This document shows, one piece after another, positions 17,401-26,709 of a stretch of DNA of 63,814 nt (its first letter is position 1; every line of letters begins with the position of its first letter). The notes beneath the pieces are model-generated. The model was not told the DNA's origin. It was given only the letters and a program-made list of their open reading frames with translations, and ran no database searches. The DNA comes from Phycisphaerae bacterium. Its GTDB lineage: Bacteria; Planctomycetota; Phycisphaerae; UBA1845; PWPN01. The stretch is taken from contig JAUCQB010000229.1 in assembly GCA_030372985.1 (NCBI GenBank), positions 1-63,814 of the forward strand. Reading direction: 5' to 3'. The translations under genes and the position numbers were made by a program.

Positions 17401-20157
17401 CTATCGGCCGCTTTCGGCCGCGACCCTGGCGATGCCAATCCGCTGGTCCACGTAAATGGCCTTGCCGCGCGGTGACAACGGAATCGAGTCGACGAGTTGT
17501 ATCTCGAACCGCAGCCGGCCATTGAGCTTGCCGCCCAGATTCCTCTGGATGCGACCGCGATCCTCGTCCCCCAGCCCGGCCGCGGGCACGATGCGCAGGA
17601 CCGCACGGCCTGGCGCATCCTGAGAGAACTGGAACTGCCGGACGTTGAGAAACGTGTCATCGTGCATGTTGAGTGCGACCCAGGGAATCTCGGAACCGTC
17701 CTCGGCAATCAGCACCTCCTGGATGCGATGACCGCTGATATCACGGATGACCGTGTGTTGTCGTCCGCAGGCGTCACAGTGAGGGCCGACGTACGTGGCA
17801 TAGTCGCCGGTGCGATAGCGGATGAAGGGCATCACCGTGTTGATGAAGCCGGTGCCGACGATCTCGCCGCGCTGCCCGGGTGCTGTGACCGCCCGCCCTT
17901 GTTCGTCCAGCAGCTCGAAGTACCCGTACGTGGGCCAGATGTGGTAGTCCATCGAATGTTCGCACTCGGCCGCGAGAACGAGCTTCTCCGAATGCCCGTA
18001 GCACGAAAAGTATCGGCAGCCGAACACCTCCTCGACCATCGTACGCTGCTCGGCGTGCACGATTTCCGATTCGGCGATGATCGCACGAACGTTCTTCAGC
18101 GGGGCGAGGGTGCTGCGCTTCAGAAAGCGCGCCAGTGCCGCGACGGCTGACGGATACACGTGCAGGAAGCATGGACCCAGGCTTCGAATGTGCTCGACGT
18201 ATCGCCGCATGTTGTCGTCCGTCAGGTGGAACACGCTGTAGTAGTGGTGCCGCAGCAGCGGATCGTAGCTGTGATACCGGCCTCGTTTGTCGGCACGGAC
18301 CGTGTGGCCGCGAAACACCGCCATCTCCGTCCCAAGCTCGTAGCCGACGCGCCGCCAGCTCGCAATCAGATGTGCATACTCGGAGGTCGATCGATTCGCC
18401 CCGATGTGGAAGTGAAGAGGTGCACCGCTGCTTCCGCCGGTGGAGACGAGGTCGGCCTCGGATGAGCCGGGTGCCACGGTCAGCATATCTCGGTGGCAAT
18501 CGCGGACGACATCCCGATCGATCAGGGGCAGGTGCCCGAGATCATCAAGTGAACGCAGGTCTTCAGGCTCGAACCCGACGGTCTGGAACAGCCTCCGGTA
18601 GAACCGGGACCGCGTGTTGGCGAGTCTGCACATCTCGCGCAGCCGCTCGAGCTGGTACCGCTGCAATCGTTCTGCCGGCCACCACTGCATCTGTTCCACG
18701 GAACGATACGCGGCGGCGAAGCGGCGGCCGAGTACGTGCCGCGGAGGTACGGCCGCCAGTGCCGGCCCTACGCCTTTCTTCAGCCATGAGGGAACACGTT
18801 GCCGCCAGAAGTGGTACTGGCGTGTGGTCCATCCCCTGCGCGACGTATCGGGAGGCTTCAGACAGGAAACACGGCTCGCCGTGGCATCCCCTGCGTGATC
18901 GCGGTCGGAAAGAAGCCTGGAGAAGCACCGATCCCATTTGTGAACCACCGAATCCAGCAGGTTGTGTTCCATCGCTCGTGCTCTGGCGGCTTCAGAGAGA
19001 GCAGACCAGAGCGCGGTGTCCTGCAGCAGGCGAGCGATATACCCGGCGTGCGTCTCAAGGTCGCCACGGGGGACCAGGTATCCCGTTTCGCCGTGCCTTA
19101 CCAGATCAGGCAGGTCACCGACATCAACCACCACGGGGACGGCACGAGCGGCCATCGCCTCGGCGAGGGCGATCGACAGCCCTTCGCTTCGGGAAGTCAG
19201 CACGAATGTTTTCGTTTGTGCAAGCACATCCTCAACGTGCTCGATATGCCCGAGGAAGGCAACCCGATCCAGAATCCCGAGCGATCGGGCCAGACCGCGC
19301 AGGTCTTCCATCAGCGGTCCATCGCCGACGACGGCGGCTCGGACTTGGTGCCGCCAGCGCGCCAGGCGAGCAACCACGCGCAGGAAGTCGTCAACCTGCT
19401 TGATGGGCACGAGCCTGCCGGCGAACGTCAGATCATAGATGCGGTCTGCCCCGACGCCGTTGAACCGCCGGGGTGAGAAGCTGCCGGGGATGACGTGAAC
19501 TCTGCCGGCATCCGTGAACGAGCCGAAGAAACCCGAGGCCCGCTTACCGCGTACGATGATTGCGTCAAATCCCCGACAGACACGTTTAACCAGGGGTCCG
19601 AGGTGCCGCGACGGCCCATCGACATTCGGTAGCCAGCGACTCTCAGTGGCGAGGCCGCCTCCGAGGATTTCGACCGGGCCGCCCGTAACCTGGTAGACCG
19701 CCCGTGCCCCGACGATCCGGCTGGCCCAAAGGGCCGACAGTGCTCCCGGGAAGAAATGATAGCCCATGATGACATCCGGCCTGTGCTTGGCCGTCAGGTA
19801 CAAGACCCATACCGACCGGCCACCCGACCGGCCCAGAAGGCCCGAAAGCCAACGCGGTGTGCCACAGCGGGTGAGCTTGGGATGGAATAGAAGGGGACCG
19901 TCCACGGCAGCCAGAATCGCGTCGATCTGCTCGAGGGCGATCAGCGGAGCCATGTGGGCGCGACACCAGTTGAGGCTGTCAAAACGACCGACAATGAGCA
20001 GGCGCAGCTTCCGGCGCCTGTGGGCAGGCGGCACAACCGAGGGAGCCTGAAACACCGCGATGACGCAGAGAGTGACGACGTACGTCAGCAGGGCGAACAG
20101 ACAGATAGCCAGTCCGAGCAGTTGCCGGGTCAGAGGCTCTCTTGGCCGATTCTTCAA
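17401..20157 (-). CDS. Fusion: GT4 glycosyltransferase + CapK-like adenylate-forming domain
   Basis: One uninterrupted 918-residue frame. Residues 1-40 include a membrane anchor. Residues 50-420 are a GT4 glycosyltransferase, with a donor-site region TSRSEGLSIALAEAMAA. From about 450 the protein resembles the phenylacetate-CoA ligase/CapK family of capsule loci, with ATP-site motif STGGSSGAPL, SCYGHSEKLV and YRTGDY, plus a CxxC near 830. CapK-like proteins are adenylate-forming enzymes of poorly known substrate in polysaccharide clusters. The N-terminal half is a paralog of the GT4 at 21651. The start is TTG at 20157 with GAGGAAAG in front, 12 bases after the DUF362 stop. It is the last gene of the operon. 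Confidence 0.88.
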   Translation of the reverse strand: MKNRPREPLTRQLLGLAICLFALLTYVVTLCVIAVFQAPSVVPPAHRRRKLRLLIVGRFDSLNWCRAHMAPLIALEQIDAILAAVDGPLLFHPKLTRCGTPRWLSGLLGRSGGRSVWVLYLTAKHRPDVIMGYHFFPGALSALWASRIVGARAVYQVTGGPVEILGGGLATESRWLPNVDGPSRHLGPLVKRVCRGFDAIIVRGKRASGFFGSFTDAGRVHVIPGSFSPRRFNGVGADRIYDLTFAGRLVPIKQVDDFLRVVARLARWRHQVRAAVVGDGPLMEDLRGLARSLGILDRVAFLGHIEHVEDVLAQTKTFVLTSRSEGLSIALAEAMAARAVPVVVDVGDLPDLVRHGETGYLVPRGDLETHAGYIARLLQDTALWSALSEAARARAMEHNLLDSVVHKWDRCFSRLLSDRDHAGDATASRVSCLKPPDTSRRGWTTRQYHFWRQRVPSWLKKGVGPALAAVPPRHVLGRRFAAAYRSVEQMQWWPAERLQRYQLERLREMCRLANTRSRFYRRLFQTVGFEPEDLRSLDDLGHLPLIDRDVVRDCHRDMLTVAPGSSEADLVSTGGSSGAPLHFHIGANRSTSEYAHLIASWRRVGYELGTEMAVFRGHTVRADKRGRYHSYDPLLRHHYYSVFHLTDDNMRRYVEHIRSLGPCFLHVYPSAVAALARFLKRSTLAPLKNVRAIIAESEIVHAEQRTMVEEVFGCRYFSCYGHSEKLVLAAECEHSMDYHIWPTYGYFELLDEQGRAVTAPGQRGEIVGTGFINTVMPFIRYRTGDYATYVGPHCDACGRQHTVIRDISGHRIQEVLIAEDGSEIPWVALNMHDDTFLNVRQFQFSQDAPGRAVLRIVPAAGLGDEDRGRIQRNLGGKLNGRLRFEIQLVDSIPLSPRGKAIYVDQRIGIARVAAESGR

Positions 20158-20169
20158 CTCAGTCTTTCC

Positions 20170-21645
20170 TCAGCCGCCGATGGAAATGTGATTTCGCCAG
20201 CCGAAGTGCGGTGCGAAGGCAAAACCAGGACCTTCAAAACGAGATAACCTTCCCTGAAAACGTGGCGTGTTCGAGCAACAGGTGATGTCGTCGACGGGAA
20301 AGGTGCATAGGGGCAACGGATGCTCACGGTATGCATGCTTCAGCATCGGCAGGCGTTCTCGGTCAAATCCCATCAATCTCGCGCACGCGAGATCCACCGC
20401 CACCGCGTTGAAGCCCGCCGTCACGATCCCCAACGGCTTCGGTTCTGGGTCCAGTGGACCGTTACCCTCGCCGCCGATGACCCCATCCACGATGCTGAAG
20501 AATCGCCGGACCGGCCGGTCGTGGATTCCGCCCTCGGTATCCGCGTACAGCAGGATGCGATTGAGGTCGAGCACCATCCGCCAGGTCGTGTCGTTTCCGT
20601 ACCAGTTGCCGGAACGGATCGTGCCGTTGTTGGTGTCCCCGAACACTCGTGTGCCGAGCGACTTTGCGGGTCCGGCGATGACCGAGCGCAGGGGCCCCAG
20701 CAATGGGAAGACCCGTCTGAAACCGGTCATGAGGCGCTGCTCCATGTGATGCACCAGTCCGTCGTCGGCGAACTGGTCGCCGCCCTGCGACGGCGTTCCC
20801 TCACGATGATGAGGCAGCCAGTTCTTGTTGCCGTTGATGCCGACGAGGTTCTTCAGGTTAACGGTCATGCCGGTTTTCTTGTGAGTCTTGAGCTTGGGGA
20901 GGCTGATCACAACGTCTGCGTCCAGAACCGTCTTCGAGATCAGGTACTCGTGAACGTCATCATGGTGGTGGCGGCGGATCTCGCTCGTATCGTACTCCGA
21001 ACCGTACAGCCGATGGCAGAGATGGTTGATTTCGGCAAACTCGGAATCCAGACCGAGGTTCACTCTGACATAGCCGGCCGGGTCGCCCGGTAGCGGCTCA
21101 TGGCCGACGATGACGCCGTCAATCTTGCGGGCCCGCTCGGGACGCAGGTCGTAGACCTCGACCTCAAAGCCCGCGTGGCGGCGGTAGAAGTCCTGGATCT
21201 CTTGCAGGCCGGCGATGCGTGCGATGGCCTCGAAATCCGCGTCGTTGTGAGGGGCGTCGGCAATGATGATCCGGCCGCAGCCCTCCAAGGCAAGGTAGGC
21301 ATAATCCAACACCGCTCGGATCACGGAACCGTGGGTGATCAGGCAGTCGCCGTGGCCCGGCCGCGTCTCCCGGAACTCGCGCACGAAGTTGGGCTTCAAA
21401 ACGACCGTGTCCCCCCGCTTGATGATGCCTGTGAGGGGATTCCATCCCGCCGAGAGGCTCCGGTCCGTGTCCAGTTCCAGCAGTTGCAGCGCCTGCCGGA
21501 CCGCGGCGTATGCGGCGTTCGGACCGGGTGAGCGCGGCCCGCTCCTGAAGGGATACTCCGGATAGCATTCCTGCGGCGAATAAGGGGGCGACTGCGGATA
21601 AGCACCATGCCCCGCGGAAATCGCAACGGATCTCGATGTCAACAT
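20170..21645 (-). CDS. DUF362 domain protein in exopolysaccharide operon
   Basis: A 491-residue protein. The ATG at 21645 lies 5 bases after the upstream GT4 stop and avoids the overlap that a longer start would cause. Family features include VVLKPNFV near residue 85, DADVVISLPKLKTHKKTGMT near 260 and NLKNLVGINGNK. DUF362 proteins are often iron-sulfur associated, but no ferredoxin cysteine clusters are seen here. The role in polysaccharide synthesis is unknown. Its repeated pairing with a GT4 gene in this operon argues for a shared step. Confidence 0.85.
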   Translation of the reverse strand: MLTSRSVAISAGHGAYPQSPPYSPQECYPEYPFRSGPRSPGPNAAYAAVRQALQLLELDTDRSLSAGWNPLTGIIKRGDTVVLKPNFVREFRETRPGHGDCLITHGSVIRAVLDYAYLALEGCGRIIIADAPHNDADFEAIARIAGLQEIQDFYRRHAGFEVEVYDLRPERARKIDGVIVGHEPLPGDPAGYVRVNLGLDSEFAEINHLCHRLYGSEYDTSEIRRHHHDDVHEYLISKTVLDADVVISLPKLKTHKKTGMTVNLKNLVGINGNKNWLPHHREGTPSQGGDQFADDGLVHHMEQRLMTGFRRVFPLLGPLRSVIAGPAKSLGTRVFGDTNNGTIRSGNWYGNDTTWRMVLDLNRILLYADTEGGIHDRPVRRFFSIVDGVIGGEGNGPLDPEPKPLGIVTAGFNAVAVDLACARLMGFDRERLPMLKHAYREHPLPLCTFPVDDITCCSNTPRFQGRLSRFEGPGFAFAPHFGWRNHISIGG

Positions 21646-21650
21646 GGGAT

Positions 21651-22901
21651 TCACAGCCGGCTTCCCTTCTCGCGCCCCGCGGGGTAAGCGGACCGGATCG
21701 CCTCGCCGATGCAGCAGCGCCACCGCTCCGCGACCGCCTCAATACTGCAGCGTCCGGCAGCCTGGGCCGCCGCCCGCGAGAACTGCCGCCATCGCTCCTC
21801 GCTGCTCAGGAGCGAAAGGATGTGGTCGCAATAACCACCAATCCGGTTGGGTTGCACGAGAAATCCGCTCGTGCCGTGGGTGACCAGTTCTCCCAGTTCG
21901 CCAACATCGGCGACAACAGGCACCGCGCCCGCCGCCATGGCCTCGAGCATCGCGATCGAGAGCCCCTCGGATCTGGACGTAAGGACAAACACCTTCGACT
22001 GCGCCAGGATCGCGCGGACATCGGATCGCCTGCCGAGAAAGGAGATGTTCTGTCCAACACCCGCCTCAGACGCCTGGATTTGCAGGACCGACAGGAGAGG
22101 TCCTTCTCCCACCATGACTGCCCGCAGGCCGGGAGCCGACCGTCTCACTTCTGCAACCGTCTCCACAAACTGATCCGGTTGCTTGATCGGCGCCATTCGT
22201 CCGACGAAGGCAAGGTCATAGTAGCGATTGCCGTTCGCGCCGGCTGTAATATCCGCGCTGCCCGTAATCACGTGGACCGGCGAAGTGATGCGACGGGCAC
22301 GGAGAAAAGCCCGGGCCTTGTGCCCCCGCACCACGACGGTGTCGAATTGACTGATGACGTTGATCGCCAGACGCTCAAGGGATGGGCAAGGCCCGCCCAG
22401 ATTGGCCGTCAGCCAGCTTTCACTGGCAAAGCCGCCGCCGACGATCTCGAGCGGTCCGCCGGTCATCTGGTAGCAGGTTGCGCTGCCAACCAGTTTGCCG
22501 ACGATCAGGGCCGAGAGGGCGGCAGGGATGATGTGATAACCCATGATCAGGTCTGGGGCGTACCGTACGCCCGCCATCAGGGTCCAGACAAACTTGGCAC
22601 CCGCCCGGCTGATGAGGCGCGAAAGCCATCGCGGCGGACAGACAAAGCGGACGCGAGCCATCGGCGATTGCGGCTCATCCACAACCAGGAGGACTTCCTG
22701 AACGCCACTGCGGGCCAGGGGCGCTATGTGTGATCGATACCAGCCGGGATTGTGGAAGGTCCCGGTAACCAGAACGCGTCCGGACGGCTTCCTACGGACT
22801 CGGGGCAGGATCCGCGACAGGCGGGCGACGGCAAGCGCGATACCGAAAGCCGATGCCAGCAGAAGATATGTTGCGGCAAAGCGAAGTCTGTTGCTGATCA
22901 T
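21651..22901 (-). CDS. GT4-family glycosyltransferase with N-terminal membrane anchor
   Basis: A 416-residue protein. The ATG at 22901 is preferred over TTG 22985 because the N-terminus then lines up with its paralog, the first half of the fusion at 17401. Residues 5-25 are hydrophobic. Shared landmarks are PDLIMGYHIIPAALSAL, YQMTGGPLEIVGGG, VGRMAPIKQPDQF and TSRSEGLSIAMLEAMAAGAVPVV. It probably adds a sugar to the lipid-linked repeat unit at the cytoplasmic face. No ribosome site is obvious. It overlaps no neighbour and is followed within 5 bases by the DUF362 gene. Confidence 0.85.
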   Translation of the reverse strand: MISNRLRFAATYLLLASAFGIALAVARLSRILPRVRRKPSGRVLVTGTFHNPGWYRSHIAPLARSGVQEVLLVVDEPQSPMARVRFVCPPRWLSRLISRAGAKFVWTLMAGVRYAPDLIMGYHIIPAALSALIVGKLVGSATCYQMTGGPLEIVGGGFASESWLTANLGGPCPSLERLAINVISQFDTVVVRGHKARAFLRARRITSPVHVITGSADITAGANGNRYYDLAFVGRMAPIKQPDQFVETVAEVRRSAPGLRAVMVGEGPLLSVLQIQASEAGVGQNISFLGRRSDVRAILAQSKVFVLTSRSEGLSIAMLEAMAAGAVPVVADVGELGELVTHGTSGFLVQPNRIGGYCDHILSLLSSEERWRQFSRAAAQAAGRCSIEAVAERWRCCIGEAIRSAYPAGREKGSRL

Positions 22902-22977
22902 CACGGAGGTCGCAGTCGTGTTCGTGTCTGTTCTGAGGGTGAAGACAAGTGGTCCTATCCAGCTGAGGCGATCTCGT

Positions 22978-23307
22978 TTACTCAACCGGCCACAGATGCG
23001 CGGTCGTCATTTGCCAAACGCGGCCCCCAAGAGTTGCAGTCCAGGTTCGGCCTGAAGCCACTGTCTGATCCGGCCGGGTTGCCGGGTCTCGCAGACTCCG
23101 GGCTGCCAAGCCATACTGTTCGGCATCCAGGACACAACTGTGCAAGGCCTGCCGCCCACCCTCGTACGCTGGATTTGCACTGGCTGACAAACACGACGGG
23201 CTGAAAAGATGCTCGGGCCAGGCTTGTGCCGGCGAGTGGGGGGCCTCACCGTAGGTGCGGTACCCGGTCGAGATCGCTACTGCCGACGACACCAGGACCC
23301 TGCTCAC
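22978..23307 (-). pseudogene. Truncated DUF362 paralog (N-terminal fragment)
   Basis: An open frame of about 109 codons starting at GTG 23307. Its first 75 residues align with the N-terminus of the intact DUF362 protein at 20170: AVAISTGYRTYG against SVAISAGHGAYP, then a matched P-E-x-x-F region and N-x-A-Y-x-x-x-R-Q-A-L. After that the similarity ends and the frame drifts to low-complexity residues before a stop. The DUF362 core motifs are absent. It sits just upstream of a GT4 gene, mirroring the intact DUF362-GT pair, so it is best read as a decayed duplicate. Confidence 0.7.
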
Positions 23308-23329
23308 TTGGTACGTCCCAGATCAGGAC

Positions 23330-24262
23330 CTATTTCACAGCGGCATAGGCACAGCCCTCTGCGAGCACATCGGCCATAAACCTCGCGGCAATGGACGAAA
23401 GGACAAGTCGAAGGCCTATGCGGTAGAGTCTGCCTCCCTCGGAAGGAAGCCTGAGATCCCATCGGTCGTACGTTTGTACGAACCCGGCATGGCGAAGCAT
23501 GCGATGAGCTTTTCGTGGGGAAAACCAATTGATGGCCGGCGTTTGGGTGTGACCAACCAAATGGGGTTTGTGAGCGGCAGCCCATGCCATAATGCGGCGT
23601 TTCAGCAGATCGGGATACCATCCGAAGGCGGGGAAGCCGTCGATCTCTCTCTGTCGAGGACAAAGGCTGCTGGCAGCGGAAAACCAGAAAACTCCGCCGG
23701 TTCTGAGCACGCGATGGGCTTCTTTGAATGCCGCTACGACATCGCAGACGTGCTCAATAACGTTACTGGCGTGTACAAGATCGAAGTGCGCTTCTGGGAA
23801 CGGGAGCCTTTCGGCCATCCCTGAAGCAAAGCAGACCGTGACGCCCTCATGTTCCGCAAGCGTCTGGGCCACCGCACGAGCAGGATCCCATGGCTCCACC
23901 CCCAGCACCTTCAGGCCACAACGTGCGAAGGCCACGGAAGACTCTCCCTGTGCTGCGCCGACGTCCAACACCCTTGCATCCGGCCCTATGGGCTGAATGC
24001 GTCGCAGCCGAGCCAACAGGGTCCGCACCCGAGCTTCCTCGCGAGGCAGGCGATCTTGGGCCTGCTGAAGCGAGATGTTTTCTTTCGCTGTTCGATTCTT
24101 CTTCACGAGTCGCGCTCTGAGTGGCTTGAACTTCTCAGCCGAGGCCTCGGTCCCCGAATGCCCGAACTGATCGGTCTTGATGCCGCCAGTCGGATTCGTT
24201 ACTGCCGAGAACACCAGGGTCTTGTCCCTGGGGTGCTCCACCTTGGCGATCCGCCTCGGCAA
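23330..24262 (-). CDS. Class I SAM-dependent methyltransferase
   Basis: Up to 310 residues. The SAM-binding motif VLDVGAAQGESSVAFA lies near residue 98, and HFDLVHASNVIEHV and HRVLRTGGVF follow in the expected order. Placement among glycosyltransferases suggests it methylates a sugar or a repeat-unit end, though a protein or lipid substrate cannot be excluded. The given start is TTG 24262 with no ribosome site. A shorter start such as GTG 24241 is possible. It lies 18 bases after the upstream GT4 gene. Confidence 0.8.
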   Translation of the reverse strand: MPRRIAKVEHPRDKTLVFSAVTNPTGGIKTDQFGHSGTEASAEKFKPLRARLVKKNRTAKENISLQQAQDRLPREEARVRTLLARLRRIQPIGPDARVLDVGAAQGESSVAFARCGLKVLGVEPWDPARAVAQTLAEHEGVTVCFASGMAERLPFPEAHFDLVHASNVIEHVCDVVAAFKEAHRVLRTGGVFWFSAASSLCPRQREIDGFPAFGWYPDLLKRRIMAWAAAHKPHLVGHTQTPAINWFSPRKAHRMLRHAGFVQTYDRWDLRLPSEGGRLYRIGLRLVLSSIAARFMADVLAEGCAYAAVK

Positions 24263-24280
24263 GGTATGACAAATCCAGCG

Positions 24281-25426
24281 CTAACCGCGGGCAGAGGCTG
24301 TCAGACACGTTTTCTCGTACACGGCTTGAGTCTGGCGGGCCACCGCATCCGGATAAAAGCGGGCCATGGCAATGCGCCGCCCTTCCTCGCCCATCTGTCT
24401 GCGAAGGCCAGGATTGCCCAGCACCTGCATGAGCCGGTCAGCGATCTGAGCATGATCGTCGGGCTCGATCAGAAAACCTGACTGTCCCTCGCTCACCATG
24501 TACGGCATACCGCAGCGGTTTGACGCGATCACGGGCAGGCCGACGGCCATGGCCTCAGCGATGGCCATGGGCGAGTTCTCCTGCCGCGACGGCAGCAGAA
24601 GAACACTGGACCGCGCCAGCTCCTCGGCAAGACGGTCATGTCCAATGTGTCCGAGAAGCTCGACCCGCGTTTCCAGCCCATTTTCGCGGATGCAGGTCAA
24701 GACCCGCTGGTAGTATGCCTGCTCTTTGGGTGTGCCCGCGATCGCCAGCGTTGCCTGCACGCCCTTCTTGACGACTCGAGCAAGAGCCTGGACCGACCCC
24801 AGCGTGTTTTTGCGCTCATTGATCCACCCGACGCACAGGATCCGGCCCGCCTCTTCGCTCCGGGTGATATTGAAGAACCGTTCATCAACCGGGTTGTCGA
24901 TATCGTAGATCTCGGCGCAGGTCAGCGGTTCGATCATCCGCCGCACGTATGGGGCGATGGAGATGATGCTTTTCTGCCTCGCCAGACCGTACCGCTGGAC
25001 GAGTCGCCAAAGCGGAGACCGCAGCCTCGCCAGTCCTGCCGAGTCCGCAATGAGATTCTGGTCGTCAAAGCCGTGAACGGTGAATACGTGTGGAATGGGC
25101 AGGTTCCCGAGGCCAAGCCCGTGAGTCTCGTGAGTGTGCAGGACGTCCGGCTTCAACTCCTTCAGGTAGCGGACGAGCTGTTTTTTGCCGGGGCCAACCA
25201 GAATATCCACAATCTGAGGCCACCGCGAGCCCGGCAGACGGTGAATTGTCGCCTGACCGTCTTGGGTCACTTCGATCGTCGATCGCCCGGATTCCAGCGT
25301 CACCACGTGGACCTCCAGGTCATCAAGCCGTGCCAACGCTCGGATGAGCACCACGGCCACGGCCTCGACCCCGCCACGAGGCGTGTCAGCTTGTTGGGGA
25401 TAGCGCGTGAAGACGGCAACTCTCAC
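24281..25426 (-). CDS. GT4-family glycosyltransferase
   Basis: A 381-residue soluble protein with a complete GT4 layout. The N-terminal acceptor domain (FTRYPQQADTPRGGVEAV, LHTHETHGLGLG) is followed by the donor domain (CVGWINERKN, LLGHIGHDRL, PSRQENSPMAIAEAMAVGLP). The last part carries the E-x7-E signature of retaining GT4 enzymes. The GTG start overlaps the upstream gene's TGA by four bases, so translation is probably coupled to the GT4 gene at 25423. The likely role is adding one sugar of the repeat unit. Confidence 0.9.
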   Translation of the reverse strand: MRVAVFTRYPQQADTPRGGVEAVAVVLIRALARLDDLEVHVVTLESGRSTIEVTQDGQATIHRLPGSRWPQIVDILVGPGKKQLVRYLKELKPDVLHTHETHGLGLGNLPIPHVFTVHGFDDQNLIADSAGLARLRSPLWRLVQRYGLARQKSIISIAPYVRRMIEPLTCAEIYDIDNPVDERFFNITRSEEAGRILCVGWINERKNTLGSVQALARVVKKGVQATLAIAGTPKEQAYYQRVLTCIRENGLETRVELLGHIGHDRLAEELARSSVLLLPSRQENSPMAIAEAMAVGLPVIASNRCGMPYMVSEGQSGFLIEPDDHAQIADRLMQVLGNPGLRRQMGEEGRRIAMARFYPDAVARQTQAVYEKTCLTASARG

Positions 25427-26631
25427 TGTGACGTCCTCGACTCGGCCCGTCGCCCCATGAGATCCAACAGCACCCCTTCAAACTGAGGCAGCACCACCTC
25501 GACGGCATGATTCGCCCGGTAGTAGGCCCTGGCCGCTGACGCCGCCGCCTGCCGCTCCCTCTGCGAGGTGAGTGCCGTGCCGATCTGCCCCGCCAGTTCC
25601 TCTACGGTGTGCCCAACCCAGCCGAGCCCACGACTGGCAACCAGATTGTCGGGGTCAAACGTCGTCACGACAGGAACGGCGCAGCTCCAGGCCTCGAGGA
25701 ACGCATTTGGAAATCCCTCAATGACAGAAGTGCAGCACAAGACGGCGGCACGGCGATAGAAACGCCCCATCTCCGAGTGCCGAACGCGGCCGTGCATGAT
25801 CACGTTTGGGATGCTGGACGCTCTGCGCATCAAGGCCGCCCCGTATTCGGATTGGTCGTTGGCCGCGCCGAGCACGTCGAACGTGAACTGGGGACACCGC
25901 TCGGCCACATCCAGCAGCCATTCCAATCGTTTTTCCGGGCTGAACCGGCCGACCCACAACACTCTGGGAGACTGACCGCCCGGCGCCTGCGGCAGGGCAG
26001 TGTCTCGACCGTCCAGTTCCGCACACGGCAGAGGGACTACGACAGGATCAACACCGAATCCCTCTCGCAGCAGACGGGCCTGCCAGCGAGTCTGGGCGAT
26101 GACCCGGTCGGCGTGGCCCAGGCCATAACGATACAGGACTCGCTCGCGCAGCGGTTGGAGGAAAGGCAGCGATGTTTCGCAGTCCGCATTGCTGGCGATC
26201 GAGTACACGCATGTTCGGCGATGCCTGTGACACCACAACACCAGTTGGCCGAGCCCGAGATCCCCACAGTTGTAGTAGTAGACGTCAGCATCGGCCTTTC
26301 GCAAGGCCCGGTGGAGGCTCGTCCACCGCGGGTGAAAAAACCGCAGCCCGTAATAGCCGGCGTCGCGGCGGCACATCTTGATCACCTTCACTCCGTCAAT
26401 GACTTCTTCCGGTGGGCCGCCCTCATGCCAGGTCAGCATACTGACCCGCCAACCCCTCGAGGTAAGCCAGCGCGCCACCAGAGCCTGTTGTCGCTCGATT
26501 CCCCCGATGTGGCTGGTGGGTGTGCGCGACAACGCTCCATAGGCGTTATGTGCCACAAAACAGACGCTCAACGGACCGGTTCCTGATCGCCGTCCGGCAG
26601 TGCAACCCCGGTCAAGCCCCATGGTTGGCAC
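25423..26631 (-). CDS. GT4-family glycosyltransferase
   Basis: A 402-residue protein. It contains HIGGIERQQALVARWL near residue 42, the donor-domain hinge LWVGRFSPEKRLEWLLDVA and TSVIEGFPNAFLEAWSCAVPVV, which holds the E-x7-E-like pair. It has no membrane anchor, unlike the GT4 at 21651. The start at GTG 26631 is uncertain, and an ATG at 26622 is only three codons later. It lies 78 bases downstream of the flippase gene and is coupled to the next GT4 by a four-base overlap. Confidence 0.88.
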   Translation of the reverse strand: MPTMGLDRGCTAGRRSGTGPLSVCFVAHNAYGALSRTPTSHIGGIERQQALVARWLTSRGWRVSMLTWHEGGPPEEVIDGVKVIKMCRRDAGYYGLRFFHPRWTSLHRALRKADADVYYYNCGDLGLGQLVLWCHRHRRTCVYSIASNADCETSLPFLQPLRERVLYRYGLGHADRVIAQTRWQARLLREGFGVDPVVVPLPCAELDGRDTALPQAPGGQSPRVLWVGRFSPEKRLEWLLDVAERCPQFTFDVLGAANDQSEYGAALMRRASSIPNVIMHGRVRHSEMGRFYRRAAVLCCTSVIEGFPNAFLEAWSCAVPVVTTFDPDNLVASRGLGWVGHTVEELAGQIGTALTSQRERQAAASAARAYYRANHAVEVVLPQFEGVLLDLMGRRAESRTSQ

Positions 26632-26709
26632 CCTTCTGGAACCGCACTTCCTCGCCCAGTCGCCTGGGCAGGCTCTTTCTGATTCGGTCGCCGGTCATTT
26701 GTCGCGGGA

